12,311 nt of DNA from Halobacteriales archaeon SW_9_67_24 (lineage in GTDB: Archaea > Halobacteriota > Halobacteria > Halobacteriales > Halococcaceae): NCBI GenBank assembly GCA_003022685.1, contig PXSV01000153.1, forward strand, positions 1 to 12,311, written 5' to 3'. The position numbers and the translations under genes were made by a program. Positions within the stretch are counted from its first letter, which is position 1. Each line of letters begins with the position of its first letter. The notes under the pieces were generated by a model. It had not been told where the DNA came from, ran no database searches, and saw nothing but the letters and a program-made list of their open reading frames with translations. This document shows, piece by piece, positions 1-7,104 of this stretch.

Positions 1-441
1 GCCGAGGTCGTAGTGGGGCACGACAGGATCGGTCAGGCCACGGAGGTCGTCGAACCCCTCGCGGCGGACCTCGACGTTGTCCGACTCGTCCACACCCACA
101 GGAACGCTCTCGTGGGGGACGTTCGGGATTTCGAGAAGCGCCTCGTCGAGTGCGGCTTCGAGTTCGTCGGCGCGCTCCTCGATTGCCTGGATCTCCTCCT
201 TTAGCTCCTGGGAGCGTTCGATGGCCGCTTCGGCTTTCTCGTCCTCGCCGGCCTGTTTGAGATCGCCGATCCGGTCCGAGATCTCGTTGCGCTCGTGGCG
301 GAGTTCGTCGCCCCGGTTCTTGTGCTCGCGCCACTCCGTGTCGATTTCGAGCACGCGGTCGAGGTCGACGTCGGCCTCGCGGTCGGCGAGCGCCTGCCGA
401 ACTTCGTCGGTGTGCTCGCGGAGATACTGTCTACTGAGCAT
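1..441 (-). CDS. serS: Seryl-tRNA synthetase, N-terminal part (runs off the left edge)
   Basis: This is the first 147 codons of a class II seryl-tRNA synthetase, which charges tRNA-Ser with serine in the cytoplasm. The reverse strand starts MLSRQYLREHTDEVRQAL, a typical haloarchaeal SerRS start. A long charged segment of about residues 25-105, rich in Glu, Lys and Arg with a heptad pattern, follows and is the tRNA-binding coiled-coil arm. The linker IPNVPHESVPVGVDESDNVE that precedes the catalytic domain in this family is also present. The catalytic domain lies outside the window. The ATG at 441 was chosen because the family normally begins there; an in-frame ATG at 456 would add five residues. 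The gene is divergent from the MBL gene across an 81-bp gap. Identification is by recognised motifs and is firm. Confidence 0.95.
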   Translation of the reverse strand, partial: MLSRQYLREHTDEVRQALADREADVDLDRVLEIDTEWREHKNRGDELRHERNEISDRIGDLKQAGEDEKAEAAIERSQELKEEIQAIEERADELEAALDEALLEIPNVPHESVPVGVDESDNVEVRREGFDDLRGLTDPVVPHYDLG

Positions 442-522
442 TTGGTGGCGATTCATGACCGCGAGGCAAAGACGTATTGCTTTCTACGAGGGACTTTTGA
501 GCACGCCTCGCGTGAGGACGGC
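442..522. promoter_or_regulatory. Divergent serS / MBL intergenic promoter region
   Basis: This 81-bp gap separates two divergent genes and must hold both promoters if neither gene is read from further away. On the plus strand a T-rich box (acttttga, about 492-499) sits about 25-30 nt before the MBL start, the spacing of a haloarchaeal TATA box on a leaderless transcript. No equally clear box is visible for serS. Confidence 0.4.
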
Positions 523-1431
523 ATGGCCATCGGCGACGTCTTCGCGGTCGAGGGGTGTCCGGATCTCCACTACGTCGACACCGGGATGTACGATACCGAG
601 GAGTACGGCACGGTGTACGTCCTCGACGCCGAGCGACCCGCGCTGATCGACACCGGGATCGGCACCCGCTACGAGAACATCCTCGACGCGCTCGCCGAGG
701 TGGGAATCGCCCGCGAGGACCTCGCCTTCGTCCTCCCGACCCACGTCCACCTCGACCACGCCGGCGGCGCAGGCTATCTCGCCGAGGCGTGTCCGAACGC
801 CACGGTGATGACCCACGAGATCGGGGTTCCCCACCTGATCGATCCCGAGGCGCTCGTCGCGGGCACCAAGGCCGCGGTCGAGGAACAGTGGGAGTTCTAC
901 GCCGAGCCGAAACCCGTTCCCGAGGATCGGATCGAGGGTCTCGCGGGCGGCGACGCGATCGACCTCGAGGATCGCACCCTCGACGTCCACCACGCGCCGG
1001 GTCACGCGCCACACCAGGTGATCTTCCACGACCGCGCGAGCGACGCCCTGTTCACCGCCGACGCCGCCGGGATCTGGATCCCCGAAATCGAACGGATCCG
1101 TCAGACGTCACCTCCCTCGAACTTCGATCTGGAGGCGTGTCTCGACGACGTCGAGACCGTCCGCGGGATCGAGCCCGACGTGCTCTGCTTCGGCCACTTC
1201 GGCCCCCGCGAGTACGACGACGCGCTGCTGGCCGAGTACGCGCGCGTCCTCGAAGGGTGGGTCGCCGACGTCGAGACGAAGCGCGCCGAACTGGAGGACG
1301 ACGAGGCAGTGATCGAACACTTCATCGAGACGAGCGAGATGGTCGAGACGTGGGGCGAGCGCAAGGCCCGCGCGGAGGAGCGCCTGAACACCCGGGGCGT
1401 GCTCGGGTATCTCGACGGAGAGGTCGGGTAA
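523..1431 (+). CDS. MBL-fold metallo-hydrolase (glyoxalase II-like)
   Basis: This is a 302-residue protein of the metallo-beta-lactamase superfamily, expected to be a cytoplasmic metal-dependent hydrolase; the substrate cannot be read from the sequence. The metal-binding signature is complete: THVHLDH (H74, H76, D78, H79), a downstream H161 in PGHAPH, D180 in FTAD, and a late histidine in CFGHFGP (about H225). After the fold, residues 230-300 form a charged helical tail. The ATG at 523 was chosen because it starts directly in the conserved N-terminal strand and lies about 25-30 nt after a TATA-like box. The frame is open back to 295, but that part overlaps the divergent serS and is its shadow. 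The last codons (from 1345) are repeated in diverged form at 6451-6526, after the ABC cassette. Confidence 0.9.
   Translation: MAIGDVFAVEGCPDLHYVDTGMYDTEEYGTVYVLDAERPALIDTGIGTRYENILDALAEVGIAREDLAFVLPTHVHLDHAGGAGYLAEACPNATVMTHEIGVPHLIDPEALVAGTKAAVEEQWEFYAEPKPVPEDRIEGLAGGDAIDLEDRTLDVHHAPGHAPHQVIFHDRASDALFTADAAGIWIPEIERIRQTSPPSNFDLEACLDDVETVRGIEPDVLCFGHFGPREYDDALLAEYARVLEGWVADVETKRAELEDDEAVIEHFIETSEMVETWGERKARAEERLNTRGVLGYLDGEVG
1345..1417 (+). repeat. Left copy of a 73-bp direct repeat (3' end of the MBL gene)
   Basis: This segment codes for the C-terminal GERKARAEERLNTRGVLGYL region of the MBL protein. It matches 6451-6523 on the same strand at a constant offset of 5106 bp, with 67 of 73 bases identical by hand count. 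Three of the six differences are silent in the MBL frame. The two copies bracket the ABC importer genes. Confidence 0.85.
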
Positions 1432-1697
1432 GCACGGTCACGTAGTCAACGATCAGCGGCGGTGCCGAGTCGATTGACAGCCCCGCTTTCCGGCCGCCAC
1501 GGGAGGTGGACCACACCCCCTCATCGGCTCCCGCAACCGTGTCGGGGCGTCGGCAGCCACCGACGCTACCGCTGGTCGGAAGTCGGTACATATGCCGAAA
1601 CGTGAAATCGAAAGATAACGAGCTATTCGGCCTGGCGTATTTTACAAACCGCCGTATATAACCACAAGTCCACAACAATAGCCAGAGTCATACCAAT

Positions 1698-1705
1698 CTT
1701 TTTAC
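1698..1705 (+). promoter_or_regulatory. TATA-like box before the ABC binding-protein gene
   Basis: The box (ctttttac) ends about 27 nt before the ATG at 1732, the same spacing as most other boxes in this window, so a leaderless transcript is likely. A second AT-rich candidate (tatataa, 1655-1661) would give a leader of roughly 50 nt. The stretch 1590-1715 is clearly more AT-rich than its surroundings. Confidence 0.45.
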
Positions 1706-1731
1706 CCCCCTCAAACGTGTGGAACGGTTGT

Positions 1732-3396
1732 ATGTCACGGGATGTCTCGATCGAGAGGCGCGCGTTGCTCAGGCTGGCCGGAGTCGGCACAATGGCTTCG
1801 ATAGCCGGGTGTTCCGGTGGCGGTGGTGGCGACACCGGCACTGGCGACGGTGACGGCGGTGGCGACACTAGCACCGGCGGCGGTGGCGACACCAGCACTA
1901 GCGGCGGTGGTAGCACCAGCACCAGCGGCGGTGGCGGCGGTGGCGGCACCAGCACCGGCGGCGGGGGGTTCTCCTCGACGGCGCAGGCACTCGGCCTCGG
2001 CGAAAACGTGGAGGCACGCCGCATCGCCACCGCGGACGACTGGCCCATGGAAGCCCGCCAGGACACTCCCGACCAACAGAACGACACGACGTGGACGAAC
2101 AGCGGCGCGTTCCAGAGCGTCGTCGAAGACGACATCTGGAAGCCGCCGGAGGGCTGGGACGACACGGCCGCTGGCGACGTGGACACGTTGACCATCCTCA
2201 ACCACGGTGCCGCGAGCATGGAGTTCGATCCGGCGACGCTGGCGGCACATGAGCTGTTCACTGAGCAGACCGGGATCGCGATCGACGTGATCGGGATCGG
2301 CGTCGATCAGGCGACCCAGCGCGAACAGCAGGTGCTTTCCTCCGGGGAGGGGAGCCCGCAGGTGTTCAACGTCAACGGAGCACTGGTCCCCGAGTTCGTC
2401 CAACAGGGATATCTCGAGACGACGGACGTGCTCTACCCGGAGGGTTCCTTCGAACCGTATATTCCGGCACTGAGCAACCTCGTCAGTTGGGAACTCGACC
2501 CCAACTACGACGGAAGCCGAACGTACGGTTACCCGAATATCGCTGAGGCAAGCCTCGGTCACGCGCGCCTCGATCTCCTCGAGGAACAGGGAATCGACCC
2601 GAGCCTGCTTACGAGCGGCGAGTGGACGTGGGACGATCTGGAGGACGTGATGGCGGCCTTCGAGGGAACGGACGTGTTCGGGTATGCCTACTACGCGGGC
2701 AACGCGATCTATCTGTCCTACTCGTTCCGCGAACTGCTGTACCAACAGGGCGCTCGGATGGTTCAGGACGACGGAACCGTCAAGGTGGACACGGATGCGG
2801 CGATCCGAGTGGTTCAAAAGATGAAGGAGTGGCGCGACAACGGCTGGGTTCCCAGCGACGTCATCTCCTACGGCGAGGGGAACATCGTAGATCTGTTCAT
2901 CTCCGGACAGCTCGCGTTCACCACCGGCTTCAGCGACTTCGTCCCACAAGCCGTCGCCGAGTACGGGGCCGACGGTTCCAGCTACCGCCCGGTGGTACCG
3001 CCGGCGGCTAATGCCGGTCCCTCGCCGACCCAGGCCGGCCTGGTGGACCCGAACACGACGAGTGTCAACCGCTTCGCCGACACGGGCCACAAGCTCGCGG
3101 GCATGCTCTACGGCGACCTGAAGCTGAGCTACCCCGTCCAGTGGTGGGAGTTCACCTACGAGGGGAACATGTCTTACATGAGTTCCGTGTACAGTGACGC
3201 TGCCGACGCGGAGTTCGCGCCGTATGCCGGGGTCCTCGGGACCGCAATCGAGAACGGGGTTTTCGAGGTGTTCCCGGGGATATCCGCGGTGTTCCAGCAG
3301 ATGACCAGCCCGATCCAGCGGGCTCTTCAGGGGCAAGTCTCGCCGGCGGACGCGATGGGACAGGTCCAGAGCTTCGTCGACAGCGAGATCAACTGA
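1732..3396 (+). CDS. ABC importer substrate-binding protein, Tat lipoprotein, carbohydrate type
   Basis: This is a 554-residue extracellular solute-binding protein that would capture a ligand outside the membrane and deliver it to the permeases encoded downstream. The N-terminus has a twin-arginine signal (ERRALLRLAG) and a lipobox ending SIAGC, with C27 the predicted lipid anchor, as usual in haloarchaea. Residues 28-79 are a Gly/Ser/Thr/Asp low-complexity tether. The folded part starts near TLTILNHG and resembles family 1 (sugar) binding proteins, with aromatic-rich stretches such as GEWTWDDL, YAYYAGNAIYLSY and YPVQWWEF. Sugar specificity cannot be assigned. The ATG at 1732 was preferred over the in-frame GTG at 1717 because it gives a normal Tat signal and fits the upstream box. 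Permease 1 follows after 30 bp. Confidence 0.88.
   Translation: MSRDVSIERRALLRLAGVGTMASIAGCSGGGGGDTGTGDGDGGGDTSTGGGGDTSTSGGGSTSTSGGGGGGGTSTGGGGFSSTAQALGLGENVEARRIATADDWPMEARQDTPDQQNDTTWTNSGAFQSVVEDDIWKPPEGWDDTAAGDVDTLTILNHGAASMEFDPATLAAHELFTEQTGIAIDVIGIGVDQATQREQQVLSSGEGSPQVFNVNGALVPEFVQQGYLETTDVLYPEGSFEPYIPALSNLVSWELDPNYDGSRTYGYPNIAEASLGHARLDLLEEQGIDPSLLTSGEWTWDDLEDVMAAFEGTDVFGYAYYAGNAIYLSYSFRELLYQQGARMVQDDGTVKVDTDAAIRVVQKMKEWRDNGWVPSDVISYGEGNIVDLFISGQLAFTTGFSDFVPQAVAEYGADGSSYRPVVPPAANAGPSPTQAGLVDPNTTSVNRFADTGHKLAGMLYGDLKLSYPVQWWEFTYEGNMSYMSSVYSDAADAEFAPYAGVLGTAIENGVFEVFPGISAVFQQMTSPIQRALQGQVSPADAMGQVQSFVDSEIN
1816..1968 (+). repeat. Degenerate tandem repeats coding for the Gly/Ser/Thr tether
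   Basis: The unit is roughly ggcggtggcgacaccagcac and is repeated imperfectly with variable runs of ggc/ggt codons. It encodes blocks such as GGGGDTSTSGGG. Such repeats are prone to change in length by slippage, so the tether length may vary among strains. Confidence 0.8.
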
Positions 3397-3426
3397 TGAC
3401 CGGCGGACACGCCCCTACACCACAGC

Positions 3427-4371
3427 ATGGCGACTGAGGAGTTCGAAAGCGATGTCGGCCCGCACGACGGCATCACCGGCGCGGTCTCGAACTGGGTGAA
3501 CGACCACATCCGAACGGTCCTGCTTGGGCCGTCGCTCGTGGCGTTGTTCGTCGTGTTCATCTATCCGGCGGCCATGCTGGTGTGGCTGTCGTTCCAGAAC
3601 ACCCGCGGCTTCGGCGAGACGTTCGCGCCGGCGTACAACTACGGACGGATCTTCACCGACCCGACGTTCTGGAACGCGGTCGAGAAGACGCTCGTGTACT
3701 CGTTCGGCTCGCTGTTCGTCTCGGTCGGTGCCGGGCTCGTCATCGCGCTCGCGCTGAACAAGCTGGCCGCCCGGCGGATGCGGGACGTTTACTCGACGCT
3801 GATCCTCCTCTCGTGGGCGGTCCCGCTGTCGATCGTCGGGGTAACGTGGCGGTGGATTTTCGACGGCCAGCTCGGCGTCTTCAACAAACTCCTGGTCGAT
3901 CTCGGGGTGCTTGCGAGCAGCTTCTCGTGGCTCAGCAACTCGACGAGCGCGATGGTTGTCGTCATCCTAGCGGACACATGGTCACGCATCCCGTTCGCGG
4001 CGATCGTGCTGCTCGCGGGGCTACAGTCGATCCCCCAGGAGATGTACGACGCCGCAAAGGCCGACGGCGCGACGACCCTCCAGACGTTCCGGCACGTGAC
4101 GCTGCCGTACCTGCGTCCCTCGTTTTTCGTGGCGGGGCTGATCACATGGATGTTCGCGTTCCGGGCGTTCGCCATCCCGTTCTCGACGACGGGCGGCGGT
4201 CCCGGCGGCGCGACCGAAACCCTGGCGATCTACATCCAGCGGTTCGGCATCCAGCTGCTCGACTACGGCTTCGCCTCAGCAGTCTCGCTGTTCCTCGTCG
4301 CGATGACGCTCGTCATCGCCGCCGGCTACGTCTACTTCGTTCTCGAACAGATGGAGGAGATCGAGGTATAA
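3427..4371 (+). CDS. ABC importer permease 1, MalF/UgpA-like
   Basis: This 314-residue integral membrane protein is one half of the transmembrane channel of a CUT1-type sugar importer. About six membrane segments are visible (near residues 31-53, 87-110, 123-145, 176-197, 231-252 and 284-305). The cytoplasmic coupling loop that docks on the ATPase is present: YDAAKADGATTLQTFRHVTL, followed by P and a conserved LP-type turn (residues 207-229). Its length is normal for the MalF-like group. It starts 30 bp after the binding-protein stop and ends one base before the next permease start, so it is surely part of the same operon. No strong ribosome-binding site is visible at its start. Confidence 0.9.
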   Translation: MATEEFESDVGPHDGITGAVSNWVNDHIRTVLLGPSLVALFVVFIYPAAMLVWLSFQNTRGFGETFAPAYNYGRIFTDPTFWNAVEKTLVYSFGSLFVSVGAGLVIALALNKLAARRMRDVYSTLILLSWAVPLSIVGVTWRWIFDGQLGVFNKLLVDLGVLASSFSWLSNSTSAMVVVILADTWSRIPFAAIVLLAGLQSIPQEMYDAAKADGATTLQTFRHVTLPYLRPSFFVAGLITWMFAFRAFAIPFSTTGGGPGGATETLAIYIQRFGIQLLDYGFASAVSLFLVAMTLVIAAGYVYFVLEQMEEIEV

Positions 4372-4372
4372 C

Positions 4373-5163
4373 ATGGCGGGAGCGAACTCCACCCTCGATC
4401 GGTACCGGCGTCGACAGCGGGTCTGGAATCTGCTGGAAAGCCCCGCTGTCGTCCACCTCGTGTTGTTCGTCGCGGTGTTTTTCATCGTCGCCCCATTGGT
4501 GTGGCAGCTCGTGACCTCGTCGACCGCGGGTTCTGGCGGGCGGTCGTCAACAGTGCTATCGTCGCCTCGGCCTCGACGGTCATCGTGATGCTCCTCGGGA
4601 CGCCGGCCGGCTACGTCTTCAGTCGGTTTCGGTTCCCCTTCGACAACGCGGTGTTCGTGTTCGTGCTGTTCATGCGGCTGTTCCCGCCGATCGGGCTGGT
4701 GACCCCATACTACCAGATCATGACGACGTTCGGTCTGCTGAATACGAAAATCGGCATCATCATCGCAAACGTCTACCTCTGGCTGCCGCTGGTGATCTAC
4801 ATCATGCGGAACTTCTTCATCACCATCCCGCAGGCCCTGGACGAGGCGGCCCGCGTCGACGGCTGTACGAAGGTCCAGGCGTTCCGGCACGTCGTCTTCC
4901 CGGTCGTGTTGCCGGGCTTCGCCGCCGGAACGATCCTCACCTTCCTCTACTCGTGGCGGGAGTTCCTGTTCGCCTTTACCGTCAGCACCGACCTCGACTC
5001 GATGACGATCCCCGTCGCAACGTTTCTGTTCGTCGGCGACGTCTCGATCGACTGGGCGGCGATGGCCGCGGCGGCCATCGTCTCAGTGATCCCGTCGGCG
5101 CTTGTGGTGATCTTCTTCCAGCGGTACATCGTCGTCGGTCTGACAGGTGGTCTGAAGGGATGA
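4373..5163 (+). pseudogene. ABC importer permease 2, MalG-like, frameshifted with an internal deletion
   Basis: This should be the second half of the permease pair. The ATG at 4373 starts a frame with a normal cytoplasmic N-terminus and first membrane segment (AVVHLVLFVAVFFIVAPLVW, residues 25-44), then QLVTS. That frame degenerates and stops at 4586-4588. The rest of the protein, from DLVDRGFWRAVVNS through the coupling loop (LDEAARVDGCTKVQAFRHVV) to the end at 5163, lies in another frame. MalG-like proteins normally carry roughly 25-35 residues between the TS and the FW..NS parts; these are missing. The junction falls near 4510-4521. The simplest reading is a deletion whose length is not a multiple of three. 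A partial product restarted at the ATG at 4588 (191 aa, lacking the first segments) is possible. An assembly error cannot be excluded. Confidence 0.8.
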
Positions 5164-5228
5164 TCGACGCACCCCTCACTGACGCGCCCGTACCCGATTC
5201 GACGACAGCGGTGACAGGTCCGCACCCA

Positions 5229-5241
5229 CGGAGTGATACGG
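5229..5241 (+). promoter_or_regulatory. Shine-Dalgarno site deciding the ATPase start
   Basis: The sequence cggagtgatacgg places ggag about eight bases before the ATG at 5242. This supports that ATG over the in-frame GTG at 5233, which lies within the site itself. Confidence 0.5.
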
Positions 5242-6435
5242 ATGAGTGACACGATCGAGGATCCCGTGACCGAGGACGCACAACGCGACCGACCGACCGA
5301 CGACCGTGACGTGAGTCTGCGTCTCGACGGCATTGCGAAGGTGTTCGCCGACGACGTCGTCGCCGTCGACGACGTCTCGCTCACGATCCACGACGGGGAG
5401 TTCATCGTTCTCGTCGGTCCCTCGGGGTGTGGCAAGACGACGACACTGCGCACCATCGCGGGGCTGGAGCAGCCCACCGAGGGACGGGTCGTCATCGACG
5501 GCGAGGACGTCTCCGGACAGGACCCGCGCGAGCGGGACGTCGCGATGGTGTTCCAGAACTACGCGCTGTACCCGCACAAGACCGTGCGGGAGAACATCGC
5601 GTTTCCACTGGAGATCCGCAAGTTCCCGGACGGCGTGATCGCGGAACACATGCAGGAGACCGCAGAACTGCTCGGTATCAGCGAGCTGCTCGATCGCCGC
5701 CCGGCGGACCTCTCCGGTGGTCAACAGCAACGGGTCGCGCTCGGCCGGGCGATCATCCGGGACCCGAAGCTGTTCCTGTTCGACGAGCCGCTGTCGAACC
5801 TCGACGCGAAGCTCCGCATCCAGATGCGGACGGAACTGAACAAGCTCCACGATCGCGTCGGCAAGACCTCCGTCTACGTGACCCACGACCAGGTAGAGGC
5901 GATGACGCTCTCGGACCGGGTGGTCGTGATGAACAACGGTGCGGTCCAGCAGGTCGACCCGCCGGAGGTCGTCTACGACCAGCCCGCGAACCGGTTCGTC
6001 GCCGGCTTCATCGGCGAACCCCCGATGAACTTCTTCGACGTGAGCGCGACGACCGCGGACGGTGTCCGGGTGACCGGCGGGGGGATCGAACTCCGGCTTC
6101 CCGCCGCTATCGGCGAGTCACTCTCCGAACACGGGGACCGGGAACGGCTCGAACTCGGCGTGCGCCCGGAGGCGTTCGAGGACGCCGCGCTCGCGGACGA
6201 GTCGGTGGCTGACGGCCGCTCGGTCGACGCCCACGTGATGGTCGTCGAACCGATGGGGCCCTACAAGGACCTCGCGGTTCGACCGGCCGACCGCGAGGAC
6301 GAACAGGCTGCGGAGTTCACCGCCCGGGTCTCGAACGACACCGGTGCCATCGCGGGTGACACCATCCGCCTCGCCGTCGACACGGATGAGGTCCACTTGT
6401 TCGATCCGGCGACCGGCGATAACCTCCTCGCGTAG
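5242..6435 (+). CDS. ABC importer ATPase, MalK/UgpC-like
   Basis: This 397-residue cytoplasmic ATPase would power the importer. All motifs are intact: Walker A GPSGCGKTT (59-67), Q-loop Q105 in FQNYALYPH, signature LSGGQ (157-161), Walker B LFLFDEP (177-183) with the following D-loop SNLD, and the switch histidine H215 in VTHD. The C-terminal third (about 260-397) is the TOBE-type domain of the MalK group, so the length is typical. It lies 78 bp after the damaged permease gene. Because it is intact, it might serve another permease pair elsewhere, as MalK-type ATPases sometimes do; this is inference. Its TAG stop is followed 15 bases later, in the same frame, by the copied MBL gene end. Confidence 0.93.
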   Translation: MSDTIEDPVTEDAQRDRPTDDRDVSLRLDGIAKVFADDVVAVDDVSLTIHDGEFIVLVGPSGCGKTTTLRTIAGLEQPTEGRVVIDGEDVSGQDPRERDVAMVFQNYALYPHKTVRENIAFPLEIRKFPDGVIAEHMQETAELLGISELLDRRPADLSGGQQQRVALGRAIIRDPKLFLFDEPLSNLDAKLRIQMRTELNKLHDRVGKTSVYVTHDQVEAMTLSDRVVVMNNGAVQQVDPPEVVYDQPANRFVAGFIGEPPMNFFDVSATTADGVRVTGGGIELRLPAAIGESLSEHGDRERLELGVRPEAFEDAALADESVADGRSVDAHVMVVEPMGPYKDLAVRPADREDEQAAEFTARVSNDTGAIAGDTIRLAVDTDEVHLFDPATGDNLLA

Positions 6436-6450
6436 GGATCTGTCGGACGT

Positions 6451-6526
6451 GAGGCGCGGGGCGAACGCAAGGCCCGCGCGGAGGAACGGCTGAACACCCG
6501 GGGCGTGCTCAGGTATCTCGACGAGT
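6451..6526 (+). pseudogene. Remnant of an MBL-fold gene 3' end (right copy of the direct repeat)
   Basis: In one frame this reads EARGERKARAEERLNTRGVL then RYLDE and a TGA stop. It parallels the end of the MBL protein at 1345-1431, which reads ETWGERKARAEERLNTRGVL, then GYLDGEVG. Nothing upstream of 6451 resembles the MBL gene, so only the last 25 codons remain. Differences between the copies are largely silent, which suggests both evolved as coding sequence before one was truncated. It sits directly after the ABC ATPase gene. Confidence 0.8.
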
Positions 6527-6718
6527 GATAGGGATTGTCGTGACTGTTTGTTGGTAGCCACCGACCCCGTGCGGCAGACCGAAACTACTCACGAGGATCC
6601 CTCCGAGGGTCGTCCCTCCCAGACGGGTCGATCGCCACGGCGACGAACCCATGTCCCTCGTACGGGCCTGCTGGAAGGGAAAGGGGAACGAGGACACGAC
6701 CACCGCCGAGTAGCCAGC

Positions 6719-6725
6719 CCTAAAT
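6719..6725 (+). promoter_or_regulatory. TATA-like box of pth2
   Basis: The box (cctaaat) is centred about 26 nt before the pth2 ATG, which predicts a leaderless mRNA. No ribosome-binding site is seen before the gene. Confidence 0.45.
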
Positions 6726-6747
6726 CCGCGGCCGCCCCGCATCGGGC

Positions 6748-7086
6748 ATGAAACAGGCCATCGTCGCGCGGGCGGACCTCGGAATGGGAAAGGGAAAACT
6801 CGCTGCCCAGGTCGCCCACGCGGCGCTGTCGGCCGTCGAGGACGCGCCCGCCGGCGTTCGCAAGGAGTGGCAGGGCGAGGGGGGGACCAAGGTGGTGCTC
6901 GAGGGGAATGGCGAGCAGACGCTGTTCGAACTCGCCGATCGCGCCGAGCGCGAGGGCCTGCCCCACGCGGTGATCCGGGACGCGGGCCGCACCCAGCTCG
7001 ACTCCGGCACCGTGACCGCGCTCGCGGTCGGGCCCGGCGAGGATCCGGTCATCGATCGGGTGACTGGCGACCTTTCGCTGTACTGA
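6748..7086 (+). CDS. pth2: Peptidyl-tRNA hydrolase, archaeal type (Pth2)
   Basis: This 112-residue enzyme releases tRNA from stalled peptidyl-tRNA in the cytoplasm. It has the full Pth2 pattern: KQAIVARADLGMGKGKLAAQ, then VAHAA at residues 22-26 with H24, a central KVVLEGNGEQTLFEL, and a C-terminal DAGRTQLDSGTVTALAVGPG near residues 77-96. The length is normal for the family. The ATG at 6748 gives the expected N-terminus with no extension. It faces the membrane/zinc-ribbon gene, with only 18 bp between the stop codons. Confidence 0.96.
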   Translation: MKQAIVARADLGMGKGKLAAQVAHAALSAVEDAPAGVRKEWQGEGGTKVVLEGNGEQTLFELADRAEREGLPHAVIRDAGRTQLDSGTVTALAVGPGEDPVIDRVTGDLSLY

Positions 7087-7088
7087 CG

Positions 7089-7103
7089 CTGCGGAGACCG
7101 CAG
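7089..7103. terminator. Hairpin in the convergent gap after pth2
   Basis: The sequence ctgcggagaccgcag is a perfect six-base stem with a three-base loop. It fills most of the 18-bp gap between two convergent genes and could mark transcript ends on both strands. There is no T-run, which archaeal terminators usually need, so the role is uncertain. Confidence 0.3.
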
Positions 7104-7104
7104 A

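Larger units (their letters stand above)
6436..6747. other. 312-bp intergenic stretch between ABC cassette and pth2
   Basis: This stretch holds the MBL 3'-end remnant (6451-6526), then about 190 bp with no recognised gene, and the pth2 promoter at its right end. A 20-codon reading frame (6651-6713, starting MSLVRACWKGKGNED) lies here without family support. A short hairpin-forming sequence (gagggtcgtccctc) lies near 6605-6618. Confidence 0.6.

Noticed and set aside
295..522. N-terminal extension of the MBL protein back to 295
   Set aside because: It lies opposite the serS coding sequence; the family fold starts at the ATG at 523, and a promoter-like box precedes that ATG.
13..646. Plus-strand frames at 13-204 and 77-646
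   Set aside because: Both are shadows of serS on the other strand; their Ser/Arg-rich or patternless translations match no family.
1623..3336. Long minus-strand frames, one with proline/valine repeats, opposite the binding-protein gene
   Set aside because: They are antisense readings of the GC-rich gene and its glycine repeat; the plus strand has signal, lipobox and domain evidence.
3582..4514. Second long plus frame within permease 1
   Set aside because: Its Arg-rich translation is the usual shifted-frame shadow in high-GC DNA; permease 1 has membrane segments and a coupling loop in its own frame.
4276..4890. 204-residue minus-strand frame rich in His/Asp/Glu
   Set aside because: It is antisense to permeases 1 and 2; its composition is a shadow of hydrophobic membrane codons.
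4501..5163. Permease 2 as an intact short gene starting at GTG 4501
   Set aside because: The GTG lies inside the first-membrane-segment region of the other frame, with no ribosome-binding site, and the product would lack the first membrane segment and the following loop.
1555..6565. Ten-base match (agccaccgac) near 1555 and 6556
   Set aside because: It is too short, the surrounding bases do not align, and the spacing differs from that of the 73-bp repeat, so chance is enough.
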